Assembly: GCF_007176755.1 (NCBI RefSeq)
Contig: NZ_BJTV01000004.1
Coordinates: forward strand, 186,001 to 250,000
DNA length: 64,000 nucleotides
Reading direction: 5' to 3'
Source: Streptomyces sp. 1-11
GTDB lineage: Bacteria; Actinomycetota; Actinomycetes; Streptomycetales; Streptomycetaceae
Shown here: in pieces, positions 34,307 to 43,065 of the stretch
Numbering within the stretch: the stretch's first letter is position 1
Layout: every line of letters starts with the position of its first letter
Notes under the pieces: model-generated
Seen by the model: only the letters and a program-made list of their open reading frames with translations
What the model was told of the DNA's origin: nothing
Database searches by the model: none
Position numbers and translations under genes: made by a program

Positions 34307-35446
34307 TTACCGCAGGCGGCCCCGCTTTGCCTCCATCGCGGCCCGGCCCTGCGCCCCCTTCCGCTTCCAGTCCTTCCTGATCTCGGCGCGTAGACGGGCG
34401 TCCGTCTTCGCGACGATCCACTGGTTCTCCCGCAGCAGCTTGCGGTAGCTCTCCAGGCGCCGGACCGGCAGCTCCCCGTCGTCCACGGCGGAGCGCACCG
34501 CGCAGCCGGGTTCGCTCTCGTGCGCGCAGTCCTGGAACCGGCACCGCCGGGCCAGCTCCTCGATCTCGGCGAACACCTGCCCGACCCCGCTCTCGGCGTC
34601 GAACAGCCCGACGCCCCGCAGCCCGGGGGTGTCGATCAGCACACCGCCGGTGGGCAGCGGCAGCAGGTTGCGGGTGGTCGTGGTGTGCCGGCCCTTGCCG
34701 TCGACGTCCCGGGCGGCCCGGACGTCCATGACGTCCGCACCGACCAGGGCGTTGGCGAGGGTCGACTTGCCGGCGCCGGACTGCCCGAGCAGCACGGTGG
34801 TGCCGCCGCCGACGAGCGCGGTGAGCACGTCCAGGCCGTCGCCGTGCAGGGCGCTGACGGTGAGCACGGGCACGCCGGGCGCGCTGGTCTCGACGTCCTG
34901 GACGAGGTGGGCCAGCGTCACCGGGTCCGGGACCAGGTCGGCCTTGGTGAGCGCGACCACGGGCTGGGCGCCGGACTCCCAGGCCAGCGCCAGGAACCGT
35001 TCGATGCGCCCGAGGTCGAGTTCGACGGCGAGGGAGACGGCGACCACGGCGTGGTCGACGTTGGCCGCGAGGATCTGTCCCTCGGACCGCTTGGACGAGG
35101 TCGACCGGACGAAGGCGGTACGGCGGGGCAGCAGCGCCCGCACGTACCGCGGATCGCCGCCTTCGGGGTCCACGGCGGCCCAGTCCCCCGTGCACACGAC
35201 CTTCACCGGGTCGTGGGGGACGACGAACTCGGTGTCGGCGCGGACGACGCCGGCCGGGGTGACGACGTCGCACTGGCCGCGGTCGACCCGCACGACGCGG
35301 CCGGGCAGCAGGCCCAGCTCGGCATGGGGAGCGAACTCGGTCTCCCAGCCCTCGTCCCAGCCGTAGGCGGCGAGAGGGTGCGGGGAAGCCGGGGAAGCGG
35401 AGGAAGTCGGGTAAGAAGGGGAAGCGGAGAAAGCGGAGGAAGACAA
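34307..35446 (-). CDS. rsgA: Ribosome small-subunit-dependent GTPase RsgA
   Basis: The 379-aa protein is a circularly permuted GTPase assisting 30S maturation. Motif order is G4 (LTKADL), then G1 (LGQSGAGKS), then G3 (DTPGLRG), with an N-terminal OB fold (PGRVVRVDRGQCDVV) and a C-terminal zinc site (CRFQDCAHESEPGC). The C-terminus is very basic. The likely start is TTG 35446 with AAGGG five bases upstream; no ATG or GTG lies between it and the conserved YGWDEGWETEFAP segment. Confidence 0.92.
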   Translation of the reverse strand: MSSSAFSASPSYPTSSASPASPHPLAAYGWDEGWETEFAPHAELGLLPGRVVRVDRGQCDVVTPAGVVRADTEFVVPHDPVKVVCTGDWAAVDPEGGDPRYVRALLPRRTAFVRSTSSKRSEGQILAANVDHAVVAVSLAVELDLGRIERFLALAWESGAQPVVALTKADLVPDPVTLAHLVQDVETSAPGVPVLTVSALHGDGLDVLTALVGGGTTVLLGQSGAGKSTLANALVGADVMDVRAARDVDGKGRHTTTTRNLLPLPTGGVLIDTPGLRGVGLFDAESGVGQVFAEIEELARRCRFQDCAHESEPGCAVRSAVDDGELPVRRLESYRKLLRENQWIVAKTDARLRAEIRKDWKRKGAQGRAAMEAKRGRLR

Positions 35447-35503
35447 GGGGAACCCTTCACAAGGGCGGCCCCGGCTCCGCGCACGTGTGCGCCGTGGGAA
35501 AGG

Positions 35504-35575
35504 TCAGCCGGGGACCACGGGGGTGGAGTGGATGGTCTTCTGGTCGCGGACAGCGCCCGTCACGGAGACAGTCAT
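35504..35575 (-). CDS. Possible 23-aa leader peptide upstream of rsgA
   Basis: An ATG at 35575 is preceded by GGGAGG at a spacing of eight, a near-ideal Streptomyces RBS. It opens 23 codons (MTVSVTGAVRDQKTIHSTPV plus VPG) ending at TGA 35504-35506, 57 nt before the rsgA TTG. The peptide resembles no known one. It could be a leader peptide coupling translation to rsgA, or a chance ORF; the RBS is the main support. Confidence 0.4.
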   Translation of the reverse strand: MTVSVTGAVRDQKTIHSTPVVPG

Positions 35576-35690
35576 CGGTCACACCTCCCGTTCCTCGATC
35601 AGCCGACGGCGACGGCCAACGGCCGCCGCTCGAAGCGTTCTTCACACTAGGGCGGCGCCCGCCCCGGCGCCACCGGTTTATTCGCCGGCC

Positions 35691-35725
35691 GCCCGCCGCC
35701 CGCCGCCCGCCGCCCGCCGCCGGCC
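35691..35725. repeat. Short tandem repeat, GCCCGCC x4
   Basis: Four exact 7-bp units GCCCGCC fill 35691-35718, followed by one variant (GCCGGCC). It sits in the gap between divergent rsgA and the cold-shock gene, just upstream of the presumed csp promoter. It may be a slippage-prone site. Confidence 0.8.
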
Positions 35726-35757
35726 CGCGGCTCGACGGCGGGCGGCCGGGCTGTGCT

Positions 35758-35886
35758 AGGGTTGCGGAGTTGCAGTTGTGGTACCCATGAATTCATGTGC
35801 GCCTGACGGGAATGTTCATCCTCAGGCGCATTTGTTGTTTTTCCGGCATCTCCGGATGGGGCCTCTGCCTACAGAAGGAGAAAGTC
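35758..35886 (+). promoter_or_regulatory. csp promoter and structured 5' leader
   Basis: TAGGGT at 35758-35763 is a plausible -10 box (Streptomyces consensus TAGRRT), giving a leader of about 115 nt, long for this genus but usual for cold-shock genes. The leader includes an intrinsic-terminator-like hairpin with U-tract (listed separately) and ends in AGAAGGAG six bases before the ATG. The -35 box is unclear. Confidence 0.5.
35798..35842 (+). terminator. Terminator-like hairpin with U-tract inside the csp leader (attenuator candidate)
   Basis: TGCGCCTGA at 35798-35806 pairs perfectly with TCAGGCGCA at 35822-35830 and is followed directly by TTTGTTGTTTTT. This is a textbook rho-independent terminator, rare in Streptomyces, and it lies upstream of the csp start on the same strand. 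It should stop transcription unless the fold is prevented, for example by an alternative fold or by cold-shock protein binding. Confidence 0.75.
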
Positions 35887-36090
35887 ATGGCACAGGGAAC
35901 CGTGAAGTGGTTCAACGCCGAAAAGGGTTTCGGCTTCATCGCGCAGGACGGCGGCGGCCCCGACGTCTTCGCCCACTACTCGAACATCCAGACCCAGGGC
36001 TTCCGTGAGCTCCAGGAAGGCCAGCGGGTCTCCTTCGACGTCACGCAGGGCCAGAAGGGCCCGCAGGCGGAGAACATCGTCCCCGCCTGA
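35887..36090 (+). CDS. Cold-shock protein (CspA family)
   Basis: The 67-aa single OB-fold protein has both RNA-binding motifs: KGFGFI (RNP1) and DVFAHYS (RNP2 region, V-F-x-H), within [18 protein letters not shown]. It binds single-stranded RNA/DNA and acts as an RNA chaperone. The RBS AGAAGGAG is strong. A DEAD-box helicase gene follows, separated by a terminator hairpin, a typical cold-adaptation pairing. Confidence 0.95.
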   Translation: MAQGTVKWFNAEKGFGFIAQDGGGPDVFAHYSNIQTQGFRELQEGQRVSFDVTQGQKGPQAENIVPA

Positions 36091-36112
36091 TCGCCGGACG
36101 CGTACCCGCTCA

Positions 36113-36157
36113 CCGGGGCCCGCACCGAAATGGTGCGGACCCCGGTTTGTGCTGTTT
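36113..36157 (+). terminator. Intrinsic terminator between csp and the DEAD-box helicase gene
   Basis: CCGGGGCCCGCACC (36113-36126) pairs with GGTGCGGACCCCGG (36132-36145) at 13 of 14 positions around a five-base loop and is followed by TTTGTGCTGTTT. It begins 22 nt after the csp stop. It should end the csp transcript and limit read-through into the helicase gene. Confidence 0.8.
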
Positions 36158-36177
36158 CCAGGAAGGCAGACCACCGC

Positions 36178-37917
36178 ATGCCCCGCAGACCCCAGAAGCC
36201 GAACCGGCGCGCCTCTTCACCCCCATCGCCCGCGTCGTCGGCAAGGGAATTCCGGCTGCCGGAGAACACCACACCCGCACTCCCCGCCGTCGAGGACTTC
36301 GCCGCCCTGGACATGCCGGCGGCTCTGCTGAAGACGCTCACCGCGCAGGGTGTCACCACCCCCTTCCCCATCCAGGCCGCCACGCTGCCCAACTCGCTCG
36401 CCGGGCGTGACCTGCTGGGACGGGGCCGTACCGGCTCCGGCAAGACCCTGGCCTTCGGCCTGGCGCTGCTGGCCCGCACGGCCGGGCTGCGCGCGCAGCC
36501 CAAGGCGCCGCTCGCCCTCGTGCTGGTGCCCACCCGGGAACTCGCCCAGCAGGTGACGGACGCGCTGACCCCGTACGCGACGTCGGTGAACCTCCGGCTG
36601 GCCACCGTGGTCGGCGGACTGTCCCTCACCAAGCAGGCCACCACCCTGCGGCGCGGCGCCGAGGTGCTCGTGGCCACCCCCGGCCGGCTCAACGACCTCG
36701 TCGAGCGCGGCGACTGCGTCCTGGACGACGTGCGCATCACGGTGCTGGACGAGGCCGACCAGATGACCGACATGGGCTTCCTGCCGCAGATCACCAAGCT
36801 GATCCAGCGTGTACGGCCCGACGGGCAGCGGATGCTCTTCTCGGCCACCCTGGACCAGAACATCGACCGCCTGGTGCAGCGGTTCCTGACCGACCCCGTG
36901 GTGCACTCCGTGGACCCGTCGGCGGGAGCGGTGACGACCATGGAGCACCACGTGCTCCACGTCCTGGACGGCACCGACAAGGAGGCCGTCACCACCCGCA
37001 TCGCCGCCCGTGACGGCCGGGTCATCCTCTTCCTGGACACCAAGCGGTCCGCCGACCGGCTCGCCAAGCGGCTGCTGGCCGTCGGCGTCCGCGCGGCGGC
37101 CCTGCACGGAGGCCGCTCCCAGCCGCAGCGCAACCGCACCCTGGAGCAGTTCAAGGACGGCCGGGTCACCGCGCTGGTGGCGACGAACGTCGCGGCCCGC
37201 GGCATACACGTCGACGACCTCGACCTCGTCGTGAACGTCGATCCGCCCGCCGACCACAAGGACTACCTGCACCGGGGCGGCCGCACGGCACGCGCCGGCG
37301 GTTCCGGCAGTGTGGTCACCCTGGTCCTGCCGGAGCAGAAGCGGGACATCACCCGGCTCATGTCGGACGCCGGCATCCGCCCCCGCACGGCCCGCGTGAA
37401 GTCGAGCGACGCGGAACTGGTCACGATCACCGGCGCGCGCGAGCCGTCCGGTGTGCCCGTCACCATCGAGGTCCCGCAGCCGGCGGCGCCTGCGGCGTCC
37501 CGCCCGGAGCAGAAGGCCGGCGCCGGGCGCGGCGGGCGGTCCGGACGACGGCGCCGGAGCGGCGGCGGAGGCGGCGCGGCGACGGGTGCGGCCGCCACGA
37601 CGGGCGGCCGTGGACCGGACCGCAGGGCCGCCGCCGGGGCAGCGGGCGGTGACGCCTCCGCGACCGGCGGGCGCGGCTCCGGCCGCCGTACCGGGTCCGC
37701 CCGGGCCGCGGGCACTGCCTCCGGCACGGGCGGCCGCGGCGCCGAACGCCGGTCCGGGGCAGGCGCGGCCGCCGGCACCACGGCCGGGAAGGACGGACGC
37801 GGATCCCGGCGCCGGGCGGCGGGCGGCGGAGCCACCGGCGGAGCCACCGGCGGCGCCGCCGGCACCGGCGGCCGCGGTACCGACCGCCGGGGCGGCCGCC
37901 GTCCCACGGCCACCTAG
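36178..37917 (+). CDS. DEAD-box RNA helicase with RGG-like C-terminal tail
   Basis: The 579-aa protein has all core motifs: Q motif (TTPFPIQAATLP), I (GRTGSGKT), Ia (PTRELAQQ), Ib (TPGRL), II (DEAD), III (SAT), V (ARGIHVDD) and VI (HRGGRTARAG). It unwinds RNA in ATP-dependent fashion. The C-terminal 150 residues are Gly/Arg/Ala repeats (variants of TGGRGxxRRxG), an RGG-like RNA-binding tail. GGAAGGCAG is the RBS of ATG 36178. Position after csp suggests cold or RNA-structure stress. Confidence 0.92.
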   Translation: MPRRPQKPNRRASSPPSPASSAREFRLPENTTPALPAVEDFAALDMPAALLKTLTAQGVTTPFPIQAATLPNSLAGRDLLGRGRTGSGKTLAFGLALLARTAGLRAQPKAPLALVLVPTRELAQQVTDALTPYATSVNLRLATVVGGLSLTKQATTLRRGAEVLVATPGRLNDLVERGDCVLDDVRITVLDEADQMTDMGFLPQITKLIQRVRPDGQRMLFSATLDQNIDRLVQRFLTDPVVHSVDPSAGAVTTMEHHVLHVLDGTDKEAVTTRIAARDGRVILFLDTKRSADRLAKRLLAVGVRAAALHGGRSQPQRNRTLEQFKDGRVTALVATNVAARGIHVDDLDLVVNVDPPADHKDYLHRGGRTARAGGSGSVVTLVLPEQKRDITRLMSDAGIRPRTARVKSSDAELVTITGAREPSGVPVTIEVPQPAAPAASRPEQKAGAGRGGRSGRRRRSGGGGGAATGAAATTGGRGPDRRAAAGAAGGDASATGGRGSGRRTGSARAAGTASGTGGRGAERRSGAGAAAGTTAGKDGRGSRRRAAGGGATGGATGGAAGTGGRGTDRRGGRRPTAT

Positions 37918-37970
37918 GCAGCCACACCGGCTCCCCGGGCACCGCACGGCGTTCCCGGAGCGCCCGGTGC

Positions 37971-40535
37971 TCAGACCAGGACCAGCACGGCCGTGATCAT
38001 CACGGCGATCAGGCCGACCAGGCCCCCGATCACACAGCCCGGGTTGCTCGTCAGCTCGCCCAGCCGGGCCCGGACGGCGGACAGCCGTCCGGTGCCCGCC
38101 GGCGGCCCGGGCGAGTCCGGGGACGTGGCGGGGGCCCGGTGGGCCGGCCGCGCTGTGGGCTGCGCCGTGGGTGGCGCCGGCGGGGCGGCGGACGCCGCCG
38201 CGTTGCGGATCGCCTCCCGCAGCAGCAGGCTCCACAGCTCCGGCGGCAGGTCGGGGACCTGCCCGTTCGCCGGTTCGACGACCGTCTGCCAGAGCCAGTT
38301 GCCCGTGGTGGGGTGCCGGTCCCGGCTCATGCTGTAGAACAGCTCCCGCAGATCGGCCAGATAGCGGTCGTCCCGGGCCAGCGGCGCCACGGCCCACTGG
38401 AACACCCGGGCCGCGCGGTCGGCCATCGCGGCCCTCGACAGGGTGGGCTCGGTGCCGGGCGGATGCGGCGCGAAGTAGAGGTTCCGGGCCAGCACTTCGG
38501 CGCACAGCGCGTGCCGTGTGTCCGGGTGACGCGCCCGGAGGCGGTCCGTCCTGCCCAGCTCCTCCAGGACCAGGTCGAGCGCGTCCGGCGGGAGTCGGCG
38601 GGAGCGGAGTTCGTCCAGCAGGACCTCGTCGGACTGTCCGCGCAGTTCCGCTGCCGGGATCCGGAGGCCCGTGCCGTCCCCGCGCCGGTGGTCGCGCGGG
38701 TCCCGGTGGCGGGCTCGGCTGTCCGGGGCGCCCGGTACGGCTCCGACCGCCGCGGCCGCCGCGGTGTCGAACCCGTCGGGGAGCGACGGCACCGGCCGCC
38801 CGCCGGTCCCGTACCCGGTCGAGGCGCCGGGGGCGGGAGCGGGATCACCGCGGCCCGGTCCTGAGGTGGGCGAGTACTCGCCGGGGGCGAGGCCGGGAAC
38901 ACGCGCGGGACGAGGCGGGGAGACCGGTTCGGGCGCGCGCACCGGGCGGGGCGGGGCCGCGGGTTCGGGTGCGCGCACGGGCTGGGGCGGCGGCTCGTAC
39001 GGAGGCGCGGGGCGGGGCTCATGCCCAGGCGTGGGTGCGGGGCCACGTGACGGGGACTGCACCGCGGGGTCGCGCGACGACGACCCGCGCAGCGGCCCGG
39101 GGTCACGGGACGGGGGCTCGCGCAGCACTGCGGGATCATGCGGTGACGGCTCACGCGGTGACGCGGGGTCGCGTGCGGGTGGCTCACCCAGGGCCGCCGG
39201 GTCGTACGGCGACGGCTCACGCGGTGACGCGGGGTCGCGTGCGGGTGGCTCACCCAGGGCCGCCGGGTCGTACGGCGACGGCTCACGCCCCGGCTCAGAG
39301 CCACGTGACGATGGCTCACGCAAGGCCTCCGGATCGTACGGCGACGCCTCACGACGCGACTCAGAGCCGCGTGACGATGGCTCACGCGGGACCGCCGGGT
39401 CGTACGGCGACGGCTCACGCAAAGACCCAGAGCCGCGTGACGATGGCTCGCGCAGGGCCACCGGGTCGTACGGCGACGGCTCTCGCGAAGGCGCGGAGCC
39501 ATGTGACGGGGGTTCGCGCAGGGCCGTGGAGTCGTGCGGTGGCGGCTCGCGTACCGGATCGGGTTCGCGTAGCGGTGCGGGCTCCGGAGCGGGTTGGTGC
39601 CGGGTCCGGGCGGGTGGGCGGTCGGGGCCGAGGATGTCGCGCAGGCGGGCGCGCCGCCGCTCCCAGTCGAGGCCCGCGCCGTCGGCGAGTTCCTTGACGA
39701 GCTGGGGCACCCCGGGCGGCGCGTCGCGGTTGGCGAGGAGGTGCTCCACCAGGCGTGCGGCCGCCCGCTGTTCGAACTGGGGCTCCCCCGTCCGGCGGCC
39801 CCTGATCCGGGCCAGCGGGCCGGACCCGCCCGTGTCCGGCTCCCAGCGCGGCACGGCCATCAGCCGCAGCGGGTGGGTGTCCACGGTGTCGTAGGTGGCG
39901 AACGTCCACTCCTGCCGCAGCCAGGAGTGGAAGATCAGGAACAGCCCGAGGTACACCAGCGGCACCTGGTCCGCGTCCGGCCAGTCGCGCGGCGGCTTGT
40001 CCTCCAGGAGCAGCGACACCCGCTGCGCCGGGTCCCGGAGCAGTTCGGCGGTGGCCAGGATCAGCGCGTGCTGGACGCCGGGCAGCGCGTCCCGCATGCC
40101 GCGCAGCCGTCCGCGCGCCAGCTCGTCGAGGTCCGCGCAGTCGATCACGGGCTGCGGGCCCTTCACCTGTTCGGCCTTCTCCTGGGTGCCCCAGCCCCGG
40201 TACGCGAGACCCAGGCACTGGCGGGTCATCAGAGCCCGGGGACCGCCGAAGAGGACATGGCTGACCGTGGACGGCCGGCCGCCCCGGTCGGTGGTGGGCC
40301 AGCGCTGGACGAGCATGACGTCGCCGTCGCGGGACACGGCGCGCACCACGCTCGGCCGGGCCGCCGCCGTGCCGGACACCCACAGCAGCCGGCCGAGTTC
40401 CCGGCCCAGCCGCTCGGCCCGCTCGGGCGAGCAGGAGTGGGCGACGGCGCTCATGCCGGTGCCCTGACGGCCGTGGTTGCCGTCCCAGCGGAAGACGACC
40501 TGGTGCACCGCACCCCGGTCCTGGAAGCCGTTCAC
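37971..40535 (-). CDS. GTPase-associated protein 1 (GAP1)-like protein with C-terminal TM
   Basis: The 854-aa product starts at GTG 40535, overlapping the GTPase gene stop by GTGA. The N-terminal 270 residues resemble the GAP1 N-terminal domain (HQVVFRWDGNHGRQGTGMSAVAHSC-type start; LLVSG-like strands; DLDELARGRLRGMRDALPG). A long disordered region follows with 22-residue Arg-Glu-Pro-Ser/Asp repeats. A conserved helical part (PAAELRGQSDEVLLDELRSR, FYSMSRDRHPTTGNWLW) and a final hydrophobic segment (CVIGGLVGLIAVMITAVLV) complete it. GAP1 proteins are known only from their linkage to GTPases in predicted signalling or conflict clusters. It is the last gene of the 20-kb cluster. Confidence 0.65.
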   Translation of the reverse strand: MNGFQDRGAVHQVVFRWDGNHGRQGTGMSAVAHSCSPERAERLGRELGRLLWVSGTAAARPSVVRAVSRDGDVMLVQRWPTTDRGGRPSTVSHVLFGGPRALMTRQCLGLAYRGWGTQEKAEQVKGPQPVIDCADLDELARGRLRGMRDALPGVQHALILATAELLRDPAQRVSLLLEDKPPRDWPDADQVPLVYLGLFLIFHSWLRQEWTFATYDTVDTHPLRLMAVPRWEPDTGGSGPLARIRGRRTGEPQFEQRAAARLVEHLLANRDAPPGVPQLVKELADGAGLDWERRRARLRDILGPDRPPARTRHQPAPEPAPLREPDPVREPPPHDSTALREPPSHGSAPSREPSPYDPVALREPSSRGSGSLREPSPYDPAVPREPSSRGSESRREASPYDPEALREPSSRGSEPGREPSPYDPAALGEPPARDPASPREPSPYDPAALGEPPARDPASPREPSPHDPAVLREPPSRDPGPLRGSSSRDPAVQSPSRGPAPTPGHEPRPAPPYEPPPQPVRAPEPAAPPRPVRAPEPVSPPRPARVPGLAPGEYSPTSGPGRGDPAPAPGASTGYGTGGRPVPSLPDGFDTAAAAAVGAVPGAPDSRARHRDPRDHRRGDGTGLRIPAAELRGQSDEVLLDELRSRRLPPDALDLVLEELGRTDRLRARHPDTRHALCAEVLARNLYFAPHPPGTEPTLSRAAMADRAARVFQWAVAPLARDDRYLADLRELFYSMSRDRHPTTGNWLWQTVVEPANGQVPDLPPELWSLLLREAIRNAAASAAPPAPPTAQPTARPAHRAPATSPDSPGPPAGTGRLSAVRARLGELTSNPGCVIGGLVGLIAVMITAVLVLV
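39060..39595 (-). repeat. Coding tandem repeats, 66-bp (22-aa) period
   Basis: Within the GAP1-like gene, 66-bp units encode variants of REPSPYDPAALGEPPARD. Two adjacent copies (39145-39210 and 39211-39276) are essentially identical, showing recent duplication; others are diverged. About eight units can be made out. Confidence 0.8.
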
Positions 40536-42634
40536 TGATGTTCCCCTCCCCCGGACGAGCCCACGGGCCCCCCGGCTCTCTGCCCTTCCTCCCACGGCAC
40601 CGTCTCCAGCACGGGGCTCTCCCCGGCCGCCAGCGCCTCGGCGCCGCCCGGCACGTCGATCAGCCCGTGCATGGCCAGCAGCGCCAGCAGCGGCTCGAGC
40701 ACCCGCCGCGGGCCGGCGCCGGCCGGATAGCGGCCGTGCGCCTCCTGTCCGCCGGTGGCGGAGGCGACGTGCAGGGTGCACCGGCGGATCGCGTCGAAGG
40801 GGCGCAGCCAGGCCTGGCCGGCGTGCCGGCGCAGCAGCCCGTAGACGTCCCGGCTCTCCTCGCGGACCCGCGCGGGGTCGAGCGAGGTGGCGGGTGGGCG
40901 GGCCAGCCAGCGGTCGACGGGCGGCTGGAACCTGAGCAGGTCCGCCTTGCCGAGCACCATCGCGGCCGGCACGTCCAGGTACGGGCCGTTCTTCGGCAGC
41001 CGGTCCAGTACGGTGCCGAAGGCGAGGTCGCCGTCCCGGTTCACCTCGACGTCCAGGCGTTCCCTGACGTGGTCGAGCTGGGGCAGCGGCAGGGCCAGCG
41101 CCGGGTCGACGACGAAGATCAGGGCGTCGACGCCGAGCAGGAAGCGCAGCGCCGCGTCGGTGCGTACGAGGTCCTCGCCGCCGAGGTCGAAGAAGGCGAC
41201 CGGACGCACCCGGCCGCGCGCGTCGGTGATGAGCAGCGACTCCACGAAGCGGGCGAAGTCGTCCAGGCCGAGGGCGGCCGTGTGGTCCAGGACCCGGCCG
41301 CTGCGCAGCGGCTGCACCCGTTCCCGTACGAACCGCGCGTGCTGTTCGGGGTTGACCGACTGCCACTTGAGTCCGAACGGTTCGAGGCCGCCGTCGGTGA
41401 CGGCCGCGATCATCTGGGTCAGCAGATGGCTCTTGCCGGTGGAGGACTGGCCGACCATCGCGACGGTCAGCGGGCGGCCGTACGTCAGGTAGGGCACCGG
41501 GATGAAGTGCTCGGGGAAGTCCGGGTCGGCGGTGCACTTCTGCACGGCGCCGCGCATGACGTCGTTCCGCCGGACCGGGTTGTTGATGCCGGCCAGGTCC
41601 AGCGGCTTGTACTGCATCCTGCTGTCGGTGACGAACAGCTTGCCGAGGTCGAGCCGGATGGTCTCCAGGCAGTAGGGGCACAGCACTTCGCCGGCGCCCG
41701 GGCCGTCCGCCGCGGCCCCGGAGCCGTCCGCGGGCCGGGCCGCCGGTGCCTGCCGTTTGAGCCGCAGGGCCTCCTCGAAGGCCTGCCGGTGCGGGCGCTC
41801 CTCGTCGGCGGGCAGGGCGAGCCGGACCCGGCGGGCGGCGCCGGGCGCGAGGAGTTCGAGCAGCTGGGCGGGCGTGGGCCGGTCGGCGGCGCGCGGGGCG
41901 AAGGCCTGCCGCAACGTCCCGTCCAGCGCCCGGTGTTCGCCGAGGTCGGCGGGGGCCCGGTCGGCGGGTCCGGGCCGTCCGGTCACCAGCCGGTAGAGCA
42001 CCTGGGCGGCGCTCCACACCGCATCCCGCGGGTCGGCCGGCCCGTCGCCCCGGCGCTGTTCGGGCGAGCAGTAGGGCGGCCGGCCCCACGGGGTCCGCGG
42101 CCGTCCGGTCCGGGTCATCGCCTCCAGCCCCCAGAGCTGGACCCGGGCGCCGTCCCAGAGCACGGTGGCGGGCGAGACGCCGCGCGGCACCAGGCCTTGG
42201 TCGGCCAGCAGGCACAGGGCGAGCATCAGGTCCCGGGTGAGGCGCTGCTGGTCGGTGGCGGCCATCACATGGGTGCGGGCGGCGGGGACGCCCCGGGGCG
42301 CCGCGTAGAGCAGGAAGGGCTCGGCGGCGTCCGGTTCGTAGCCGATGATGCGCGGGAAGAGCGCCGCGTACTCGGTGTCGTCGAGCACCCGGTGCAGGTG
42401 CAGCGCGGTGCCCGCCTCGGTGTCCAGCAGGGCGCGGGCCGCCGGGTTGGCCGCCTCGGCGGCGCCCAGGCGCACCTGCAGGCACTGCTGCCCCTCGTCG
42501 TCGAGCACGCAGTTGCGGATGAGCTGCGGCAGCAGCCGGTCGCGCCGGGACTCGGGCCCGAAGCGGGCGGGGGTGACGCGGCGCCGGCCCGAGGGCAGGT
42601 TGAACGCGAGTTTGTCCGTGGGCGGGCTGGTCAC
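40532..42634 (-). CDS. Pseudokinase fused to TRAFAC-clade GTPase
   Basis: GTG 42634 has GGAGAGG upstream; the product is 700 aa. Residues about 50-270 match a protein kinase fold: C-lobe LCLLADQGLVPRGVSPATVLWDG, then PPYCSPEQ and DAVWSAAQVLYRLVTGR. HRD is PRG, the catalytic Lys position is Ser-Pro, and DFG is WGL, so it cannot be an active kinase. CPYC (319-322) suggests a half zinc knuckle. The GTPase follows: P-loop GQSSTGKS (395-402), DLGG (483-486) and GKAD (562-565) for base recognition. It overlaps the GAP1-like gene by GTGA; the pseudokinase may sense or recruit a partner that controls the GTPase. Confidence 0.75.
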   Translation of the reverse strand: MTSPPTDKLAFNLPSGRRRVTPARFGPESRRDRLLPQLIRNCVLDDEGQQCLQVRLGAAEAANPAARALLDTEAGTALHLHRVLDDTEYAALFPRIIGYEPDAAEPFLLYAAPRGVPAARTHVMAATDQQRLTRDLMLALCLLADQGLVPRGVSPATVLWDGARVQLWGLEAMTRTGRPRTPWGRPPYCSPEQRRGDGPADPRDAVWSAAQVLYRLVTGRPGPADRAPADLGEHRALDGTLRQAFAPRAADRPTPAQLLELLAPGAARRVRLALPADEERPHRQAFEEALRLKRQAPAARPADGSGAAADGPGAGEVLCPYCLETIRLDLGKLFVTDSRMQYKPLDLAGINNPVRRNDVMRGAVQKCTADPDFPEHFIPVPYLTYGRPLTVAMVGQSSTGKSHLLTQMIAAVTDGGLEPFGLKWQSVNPEQHARFVRERVQPLRSGRVLDHTAALGLDDFARFVESLLITDARGRVRPVAFFDLGGEDLVRTDAALRFLLGVDALIFVVDPALALPLPQLDHVRERLDVEVNRDGDLAFGTVLDRLPKNGPYLDVPAAMVLGKADLLRFQPPVDRWLARPPATSLDPARVREESRDVYGLLRRHAGQAWLRPFDAIRRCTLHVASATGGQEAHGRYPAGAGPRRVLEPLLALLAMHGLIDVPGGAEALAAGESPVLETVPWEEGQRAGGPVGSSGGGEHQ

Positions 42635-42710
42635 CGGCGGTCCTCTCCTTCGTGCGCGTGCGCCGGCCGGCACCCGTGCGCGGGCGGGCGGCCGGGGTGC
42701 GGGGTACGGG

Positions 42711-43065
42711 TCACCAGCGGTCGCCGTCCCCTCGGTCCTCCGGGTCGGGACCGTCGTAGCGGGGCGCCTGCTCGTACGGGGCCGCCTGCTCGTACGCCGT
42801 GGACGGCGGGTCGTACGCGTGGGAGCCGGTCCCGTACGCGTCCGTTCGGTCGTACGGGTCGGTTCGGTCGTAGGCGTCCGTGCGGTCGTAGGAGTCACGA
42901 CGGTCGTAGGAGTCCTGACGGTCGTAAGACTCCTCACGCTCGTACGGCTCCTGACGGTCGTACGGCTCCTGCCTGCCGGTGGTGCGCGGGCGGTCGTACG
43001 GGTTCCCCGGCTCGTGCGGGTTCCCCGGCTCGTGCGGGTTCCCCGGCTCCTCCGGGGTCCTGCGG
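42711..43065 (-). repeat. Coding repeats for YDRxD and EPGNPH tail
   Basis: This end of the membrane-protein gene encodes an 18-bp unit (EPGNPH) three times near 43005-43060 and then a run of 15-bp units for YDR(T/Q/R)D between about 42830 and 42970. Codon use is uniform (GTCGTA on the plus strand), suggesting recent slippage-driven expansion. Confidence 0.7.

Noticed and set aside
35457..35645. 62-aa minus-strand ORF upstream of rsgA
   Set aside because: No RBS at its start and no recognisable sequence; the 23-codon ORF in another frame has the good RBS instead.
40532..42634. Calling this gene an active serine/threonine kinase
   Set aside because: HRD, the catalytic-loop Lys and DFG are all replaced; only the fold is kinase-like.
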